From Candidatus Rifleibacterium amylolyticum (lineage in GTDB: Bacteria; Muiribacteriota; Ozemobacteria; Ozemobacterales; Ozemobacteraceae), in NCBI GenBank assembly GCA_009917695.1, contig JAACJG010000005.1, forward strand, positions 62,001-126,000: 64,000 bases of DNA, read 5' to 3'. Both the position numbers and the translations under genes were made by a program. The notes under the pieces are model-generated. The model saw only the letters and a program-made list of their open reading frames with translations. It was not told the origin of the DNA and did not search any database. This document shows, one piece after another, positions 59,559 through 64,000 of the stretch (position 1 is the stretch's first letter; the number at the start of each line of letters is the position of its first letter).

Positions 59559-60254
59559 ATGAACTGGCTCATGGATAACATGGAGGGCATCGCTTTCGGT
59601 TTTGTCGCTATTTCGGTATTGGGTGCTTTCGCCTGGCTTTTTTATTCAGAAAAGAAGCGCATAGACACGATCAAAGCGATGGCCGAACCAATGGGGTTCA
59701 CCTATAATAGGCGCGACGAGAAGAGTATCGTGTTTCTCAAAGAATTCTCACTGTACTGCGATGGCGACGACCACCAGTTCAACAACGTGATAGATGGCAC
59801 TCGTAACGGGGTCAAAGTGCTGATGGGAGAATACGACGTGATTTACGGCAAAAGATCTAACAATCGCATGCACCGCCCACAAACGATCTGCGTCATCGAA
59901 GACCCCGAACTGGCATTACCGCATTTCATGCTGCGCCGCGAAATGAAGGTTGCCGACGCTATCGGCGCCATGCTCGGCGGCCAGGATATCAATTTTGCCG
60001 ACGACAAAAAATTCTCAGCAGCATTTGTTCTACAGGGGGAAAAGGCCGAAGAAACCCGCAGTTTTTTCACAGCGCGTGTGCGCAGCGCTTTCATGAAGTT
60101 CGCCAACACCGAAACCAGGGTCGAAGGCAGCGGCAACCGGCTGTTGATTACACGCAGCATTATCATCGAACCGGAAAAGTGGTCGCAGCTGCTTAAAGAC
60201 ACCTTCGCCCTCTACGAAATCCTCAAAAAGCCCGAACAGGACGCAAAAGCATGA
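59559..60254 (+). CDS. Membrane-anchored protein of unknown function
   Basis: A 231-residue protein with one helix (about residues 10-28) and a cytoplasmic domain (about 35-225) with M-G-F-T-Y, G-V-K-V-L-M-G-E-Y-D-V and a repeated R-S/R-x-F-M-K pattern, resembling anonymous DUF3137-like domains but not firmly assignable. The ATG at 59559 has AAAGAGG upstream; an earlier ATG-like start at 59523 lacks one. Monocistronic. Repeats follow directly. Confidence 0.6.
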   Translation: MNWLMDNMEGIAFGFVAISVLGAFAWLFYSEKKRIDTIKAMAEPMGFTYNRRDEKSIVFLKEFSLYCDGDDHQFNNVIDGTRNGVKVLMGEYDVIYGKRSNNRMHRPQTICVIEDPELALPHFMLRREMKVADAIGAMLGGQDINFADDKKFSAAFVLQGEKAEETRSFFTARVRSAFMKFANTETRVEGSGNRLLITRSIIIEPEKWSQLLKDTFALYEILKKPEQDAKA

Positions 60255-60311
60255 TACCCTCAAAATCGCTATCGGGATCGGGATCGGGATCGAGCACGAA
60301 AAACGCAAGAG
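60255..60311. repeat. Hexamer tandem repeat
   Basis: A run of CGGGAT-type hexamers (ATCGGG three times from about 60272, then ATCGAG). Similar degenerate 6-bp arrays occur at 60700, 62244 and 62470. Confidence 0.6.
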
Positions 60312-60344
60312 GTCATTCTGCGCGAAGCGAAGTCGCAGAATCCA
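60312..60344. repeat. Partial copy of the GTCATTCTG repeat
   Basis: GTCATTCTGCGCGAAGCGAA followed by GTCGCAGAATCCA: the left end of the family found complete at 28652 and 62086. ATTCTGCG and CGCAGAAT pair. Confidence 0.7.
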
Positions 60345-60346
60345 GA

Positions 60347-60421
60347 GATGAAGAGTTATCCGCAGATTTCGCAGATTGATCGAAAGGGTTAAGCAGGCCG
60401 TAGACGACATGACCTGGAGAC
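60347..60421. repeat. Duplicated block, left copy
   Basis: A 75-bp sequence starting GATGAAGAGTTATCCGC and ending GACATGACCTGGAGAC, repeated at 61947-62021 with few differences. The right flank of the downstream copy (GATCGATGAA...TTAAGCTTCGTTTTAG) continues here only after the element at 60421-60670, showing that the element was inserted. Confidence 0.85.
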
Positions 60422-60670
60422 TAGTCCTCTGTCACATTTGAATTATGAGGTAGATTGGTAGAATTCACGCCTGGTGAAAAATCATACAAGGGCGCAGGCG
60501 GGTTTCTCAGGCGCGGAAACTTCGAGCCAGGCAACTTTGACGCATAGCTATAGCTATTAAACAATACTTGCGTCTGGTGAGAGTTGTAGCGAATGAGATT
60601 CCGCCGAAAGCCCGGCAAAAGCAGAGACTCTCAGATTGAATTCTTGAACTCTTATGTGACAGAGGACTAG
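60421..60670. mobile_element. MITE of 250 bp with perfect 17-bp inverted ends
   Basis: Ends CTAGTCCTCTGTCACAT (60421-60437) and ATGTGACAGAGGACTAG (60654-60670) are exact reverse complements. It has no gene. The related duplicated block at 61947-62062 lacks it, so the unoccupied site is visible at 62022-62023. A TA at each end would fit a TA target duplication as in IS630/Tc1-type elements, but the counterpart site reads AA. It carries the foldable element C. No transposase is in the window. Confidence 0.8.
60490..60613 (+). ncRNA. Foldable intergenic element, copy C, inside the MITE
   Basis: GGGC (60490) pairs with GCCC (60610) and GGCGG with CCGCC. Inside: CCA (60527) with TGG (60575), GACGCA (60539) with TGCGTC (60569), a TAGCTATAGCTA hairpin, and CAACT (60532) with AGTTG (60582). 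Against copy B, the third pair of the CC(T/A)G stem changes from T-A to A-T, a compensatory change. The MITE ends lie outside it, and copies A and B lack those ends. Confidence 0.5.
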
Positions 60671-60724
60671 ATCGATGAAGCAGTTAAGCTTCGTTTTAGT
60701 AACGATTACGACAACGATTAGAAG

Positions 60725-61885
60725 ATGGATATGAAGCCGAAGAGTGTATATGTTGCGTTCGATACATACCCGGCGCCAAAGGGGGCGGCGGTGCATATTC
60801 GCGAGTTTGCGCAGACGCTGTTTGCGCACACCGGCAGTGGATTGCTGCTGGTGCTTGGCGAAGAAGGTTTGCCGGCATGGCAGATCGAGGGAACGACCCA
60901 GATAAGGCGCCTGGTATCAGATGAACAGAATTACCTGAAACGGGCGATGCAGTTCGGCGATTTCGTGCAGACACACGCCGAAATGCTGAAAAACGACGTA
61001 AAAATCGCACATTTTCGCGACCCATGGGGCGGAATGCCACTACTCTCTGTCGAAAACCGCGCATACAAAACAGTATACGAAGTCAACGCCCTGCCTTCGA
61101 TCGAACTGCCGGCGCGCTACCCGGCGGTTACCACGAGAACCTGCGAACGGATACGCGAACTCGAGCGCCGATGCTGGCAGCAGGCCGACCACATCGTCTG
61201 CCCGTCGCAGATTATCAAGAATTGTCTGATCGAGCTGGGTGCTGATGCCGGCAAAATTACAGTGATCCGTAATGGCGCGCAACCGGTCGATCTGGCACAG
61301 ATAAGTCGCCCACCCGACGCGCCAGCGCAATACCTGTTATACCAGGGTGCTGTACAAAGCTGGCAGGGCATTGAAGTGTTGTTCAAAGCCATGACCTTTC
61401 TGCGCGACATGCCTGAGCTGAAGCTGGTAATGTGTGCTTCCGGCAGCAAACCGCGCCTCAAATATCTGCAGAAGCTGGCAATCCGTCTAAATATCGACTC
61501 ACAGGTAATCTGGCATCTGAAAGTTCCACAGACAACAGTCATGCAATGGCTGGTCGGAGCGACAATCTCGCTGGCTCCGCTGGTTGAGTGCTCACGCAAT
61601 CTGGTACAGGGCTGCTGCCCTCTCAAAATCGTCGAATCGATGGCGACGGGCACGCCGGTTATCGCTTCTGACCTGCCGGTAGTCCGCGAACTGCTCGAAC
61701 ATGGCAAAACCGGCTGGCTGGTAAGGCCCGACCGACCTTCAGAACTCGCTCGTGCAATACGCATTCTGCTTGCCCACCCCGAACAGCGCGCCAGTATCGG
61801 CGCCAGCGCCAGAGAAAAATTCAGTGCCGAGCTGACCTGGCAAATTTCGACGCGTGCACTTACGACAATCTACCAGGCATTGTAA
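60725..61885 (+). CDS. GT4-type glycosyltransferase
   Basis: A 386-residue GT-B glycosyltransferase. N-terminal half: F-D-T-Y-P-A-P-K-G-A-A-V-H-I-R-E (acceptor side). C-terminal half: V-I-R-N-G, the sugar-nucleotide site V-E-S-M-A-T-G-T-P-V-I-A-S-D-L-P-V-V-R-E with the E-x7-E pattern, and G-W-L-V-R-P-D. Donor and acceptor are unknown; likely surface polysaccharide or glycolipid. The first ATG (60725) follows repeat sequence with a weak AGAAG site. It is bracketed by the duplicated blocks at 60347 and 61947. Confidence 0.85.
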   Translation: MDMKPKSVYVAFDTYPAPKGAAVHIREFAQTLFAHTGSGLLLVLGEEGLPAWQIEGTTQIRRLVSDEQNYLKRAMQFGDFVQTHAEMLKNDVKIAHFRDPWGGMPLLSVENRAYKTVYEVNALPSIELPARYPAVTTRTCERIRELERRCWQQADHIVCPSQIIKNCLIELGADAGKITVIRNGAQPVDLAQISRPPDAPAQYLLYQGAVQSWQGIEVLFKAMTFLRDMPELKLVMCASGSKPRLKYLQKLAIRLNIDSQVIWHLKVPQTTVMQWLVGATISLAPLVECSRNLVQGCCPLKIVESMATGTPVIASDLPVVRELLEHGKTGWLVRPDRPSELARAIRILLAHPEQRASIGASAREKFSAELTWQISTRALTTIYQAL

Positions 61886-62551
61886 GAATTCGCCAAACCA
61901 GCACACCCGTTATACAGCGCGAAGCGAAGCGCAGTCGCAATCTGAAGATGAAGAGTTATCCGCCGATTTCACAGATTGATCGGAAGGGTTAAGCTGTCCT
62001 TAGACGACATGACCTGGAGACAAGATCGATGAAAAGCTGTTAAGCTTCGTTTTAGTTACGATAACGAGCACGAAAAGCACATGGCGTCATTCTGCGCGGA
62101 GCGAAGCGGAGTCGCAGAATCCACGACTTCAACGAATTCTGGATCCTGTGACATCGCGCATGATGACGATTAAGAGAGTGCGGTTAACTCTATAGCCAGT
62201 CTCCCGACTTAGTGTCTCTGCGTCTTTGTGCGAGGATAAATTAAAACGATTGCGAGAACGATTGCGAGAACGATTGAGAGCACGAGCACGATTGTACGGT
62301 TTTGCTATCGCAATCGGCTTCGGGATCGCTATCGAGATTCTCTCCTTCTTCAGAACAAATCTGCGGTCATCGGCGCAATCTGCGGATGCTCTCTTTCTTC
62401 TTCTTCTTCTTCTTCTTTGTTTTTGTTTTTGTTTTTGTGTCTTTGTGTCTTTGTGCGAGGATAAATAAGTGCGATTACGATTACGATTACGACAACGATT
62501 ACGAGAAAAAGAATTTGTGTTATCATGGAACAAACAGACGAGAGGTGAGCT
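61886..62551. repeat. Long repeat-rich intergenic region
   Basis: In order: GCGAAGCGAAGCGCAGTCGCA (61918), the right duplicated block (61947-62062), a full GTCATTCTG repeat (62086-62167), CGATTG/CGAGAA hexamers (62244-62295), an inverted CTGCGG fragment (62360-62392), a CTT run (62397-62420), TTTTTG runs, a second TCTTTGTGCGAGGATAAA (first at 62224), and ACGATT hexamers (62470-62505). No gene; frames of 80-120 codons here arise from the repeats. Confidence 0.65.
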
Positions 62552-63448
62552 ATGAAATTTTTTGGCGCGTTTTCGCAATACAAGGCGCTGAGCGATGAGC
62601 AGAAGTCTTTCATCAGCAATGCACAAAAGAAGTTCGTTAAAACCCCTGACGAACTGGTGAAATTCTTCAAACCCATGGCGGTTTTCGATAAGACTTGTGA
62701 CGAAGCCAGAGCACAACTGCTCAATTACGTGATACTTTTCGGAATACTGTCATTTCTAGGCATCTTTGCCACAGCTGCTCTGGCCGAAGATTATTCGATA
62801 ATTATCGCCGTCGAACTGCTGATGGTGCTGCTGACTTTCGTTGGCATCATTATTCGCTGGCGACTGGGCAAAATTGATATTCACAATAATCTGCGCGAAT
62901 TTGTCGTGCCGGTCGTCAATCTGATCGGCCAGGACATGGAAGCCGGCACAAAAGTCAGCCTCGACCTCGATCTGCGCGGGAAAACGCTCGACAGCAAGCT
63001 CAAAGATACGCGCAAAGACGATCCGGGCTGGTTTTCTTACCCCAAAGTGACGACACGAATCTACGACGACCCCTGGTTCAAACTGACCGGACAACTCGTC
63101 GATGGCTCGAAGCTGATACTCAATGTCGACGACCAGGTTACGCGACTCGACAAAACCTATAAAGGCAGCAGCGGCAAAATCAAGAGCAAGACCAAATACA
63201 AGGTGAAACACGAGATTATGGCCGGCCTCGCATTGAAACACAAAAAATATGCAGTGGCAGGCGAAAATGAGCTCAGCGTGCTTGGTGACGGCCTTAAATA
63301 CAAAGATGGCGATAATCGCCAGCTTATCTGCCTGCGCGACAAAATCAAAACCCAGGATGTCGATGCCCACGTCGATCCGCAACGCTGCCTGGCGTTACTC
63401 GGCAAAATCTTCATGAGCGTGCAGCCTGCCGCAGAGAAAGGAAGCTGA
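62552..63448 (+). CDS. Membrane protein of unknown function
   Basis: A 298-residue protein with a soluble helical start, two close membrane helices (about residues 56-77 and 82-102) and a C-terminal domain (about 110-290) rich in charged residues with P-W-F-K-L-T-G-Q-L and a lysine-rich loop. AGAGGTGAG lies just before the ATG. It is 2 bp from the next gene, so they form one unit. No family recognised. Confidence 0.6.
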   Translation: MKFFGAFSQYKALSDEQKSFISNAQKKFVKTPDELVKFFKPMAVFDKTCDEARAQLLNYVILFGILSFLGIFATAALAEDYSIIIAVELLMVLLTFVGIIIRWRLGKIDIHNNLREFVVPVVNLIGQDMEAGTKVSLDLDLRGKTLDSKLKDTRKDDPGWFSYPKVTTRIYDDPWFKLTGQLVDGSKLILNVDDQVTRLDKTYKGSSGKIKSKTKYKVKHEIMAGLALKHKKYAVAGENELSVLGDGLKYKDGDNRQLICLRDKIKTQDVDAHVDPQRCLALLGKIFMSVQPAAEKGS

Positions 63449-63450
63449 AC

Positions 63451-63873
63451 ATGGAAAATTGCAATATGAAAAGAGGATTCTTCTTTCTGCGCGATTGCGA
63501 CCATCCGGCGCATCAGAGCTGCTGTACGTGCGGCAAAGCTTTCTGCAACGACCATCTGCGCATAAAACCAGGCAGCAATGAACCGGTTTGTCTTGACTGC
63601 CTTGGCAAAACCATGCAGCAATCGCCGCAGAACAAGGCGAACACAGCCAGTCGCGACCGCTACAATGACGATTATTATTACGACGATGTCTGGTGCTACG
63701 GCTATCGCCACAACTACTATTCGAGCTACCGGCCCTGGTATGTGGGGCATACATCAGACCTGCAGGGCTCACATTTTGGTGAGAACGACATCAGAGTTTT
63801 CGAGCCTTCAGCCGAAATCGACGACATGGATGCAGAAGCTCCTGATCCTGAAGCCAACGTCTTCGACAGCTGA
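63451..63873 (+). CDS. Cysteine/histidine-rich zinc-binding-like protein
   Basis: A 140-residue protein. Residues 15-53 contain C-D-H-P-A-H-Q-S-C-C-T-C-G-K-A-F-C-N-D-H and C-L-D-C-L, a B-box- or FYVE-like set of paired Cys/His residues likely to bind two zinc ions. The middle is Tyr/Asp-rich and the tail acidic; no membrane helix. It sits between the membrane protein gene and a glycosyltransferase gene in the same direction. Role unknown. Confidence 0.55.
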   Translation: MENCNMKRGFFFLRDCDHPAHQSCCTCGKAFCNDHLRIKPGSNEPVCLDCLGKTMQQSPQNKANTASRDRYNDDYYYDDVWCYGYRHNYYSSYRPWYVGHTSDLQGSHFGENDIRVFEPSAEIDDMDAEAPDPEANVFDS

Positions 63874-63879
63874 TCAGGC

Positions 63880-64000
63880 ATGCATATTCTCTGGCTGACC
63901 GAAAACTACCCGCCACGCCGGGGCGGCATGGCGCAGGCGTGTGACCGCATTGTCAGCAATCTACGCCAGGCCGGCACCAATATCGATGTCGTTTCCTTAA
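63880..64000 (+). CDS. Glycosyltransferase, GT4-like N-terminus (partial)
   Basis: Forty codons before the window ends, frame open. The start M-H-I-L-W-L-T-E-N-Y-P-P-R-R-G-G-M-A-Q matches the first beta strand and glycine loop of GT4 glycosyltransferases, which use E-N-Y/F-P-P-x-x-G-G. It begins 7 bp after the zinc-binding-like protein gene, so an operon is likely. Confidence 0.7.
   Translation, partial: MHILWLTENYPPRRGGMAQACDRIVSNLRQAGTNIDVVSL

Noticed and set aside
62244-62508. Regularly spaced repeats considered as a CRISPR array
   Set aside because: The units are only 6 bp, degenerate and without unique spacers; no cas genes are present.
62226-62598. Frames of 80-98 codons in the repeat region
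   Set aside because: They translate hexamer and CTT runs into Leu/Phe/Arg strings; not genes.
1-64000. tRNA, rRNA, integrase, phage or defence genes
   Set aside because: I looked for TTCGAA-type T-loops, integrase and phage structural motifs and saw none; the AAA/DUF4143 ATPase alone does not make a defence system.

Overview
The window is about 64 kb of a diderm, probably anaerobic or microaerophilic bacterium. Lipoproteins, signal peptides, pseudopilins and a DsbD-type reductase point to a two-membrane envelope. A three-domain NifU with NifS, polyferredoxin-like protein, a tryptophanase-type lyase and a possible flavin electron-export module suggest low-oxygen life. There is no rRNA, tRNA or ribosomal protein gene to place it. 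The mix of TPR/Sel1 proteins, pseudopilins, TPM proteins and intergenic repeats would fit a deep-branching uncultured lineage such as Candidatus Riflebacteria, but that is a low-confidence guess. Genes are packed, often with ATGA/TGATG overlaps, and many intergenic spaces hold repeat debris.

Layout. 1-6.4 kb: end of an ArsP-like permease, a TPR protein, a MerR-like coiled-coil protein, then on the minus strand three pseudopilin-like genes and two exported proteins of unknown role. 6.7-13.8 kb: fabH with a near-consensus promoter, a ferredoxin, a gamma-carbonic-anhydrase-like protein, TPR proteins, mazG-aroK. 14-21 kb: an exported M23 peptidase, nifU-nifS with promoter, leader hairpin and terminator, and an apbE / NusG-II / Gx-transporter / maf / coaD operon. 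21.3-30.6 kb: a self-regulated-looking HTH-MFS pair, a GIDE-domain protein, an alpha-barrel-like protein, tspO, a Sel1 protein, rsgA, and two TPM-domain genes. 30.8-34.6 kb: a CUT1-type sugar ABC transporter in which the binding protein is fused to the MalF-like permease. 34.7-40.7 kb: a palindrome-controlled AAA ATPase, a tryptophanase-type lyase, hicBA, and a relE/RHH toxin-antitoxin pair. 40.9-44.2 kb: a binding lipoprotein overlapping a diguanylate cyclase. 45-49.4 kb: an alarmone-hydrolase-like HD/Nudix fusion, a permuted DsbD and a redoxin. 49.5-56 kb: a four-gene signalling operon (two histidine kinases, a REC/ATPase protein, a REC/HD-GYP phosphodiesterase). 56.4-64 kb: a 5'-nucleotidase, an Uup-type ABC-F ATPase, proteins of unknown function and two glycosyltransferases separated by dense repeats.

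The most unusual non-coding signal is a dispersed, foldable element of about 80-200 nt seen at four places (23937, 48540, 56201, 60490), closed by a shared long-range stem. One copy sits inside a 250-bp miniature transposable element with perfect terminal inverted repeats at 60421-60670, whose apparently unoccupied counterpart site is preserved at about 62022. Other points worth attention are the binding-protein/permease fusion whose start codon lies in a REP-like repeat, the domain-permuted DsbD, the HD/Nudix fusion, the 34-bp palindrome before the AAA ATPase and the ApbE/NusG-II/Gx operon. I found no convincing phage-like, CRISPR or defence system.
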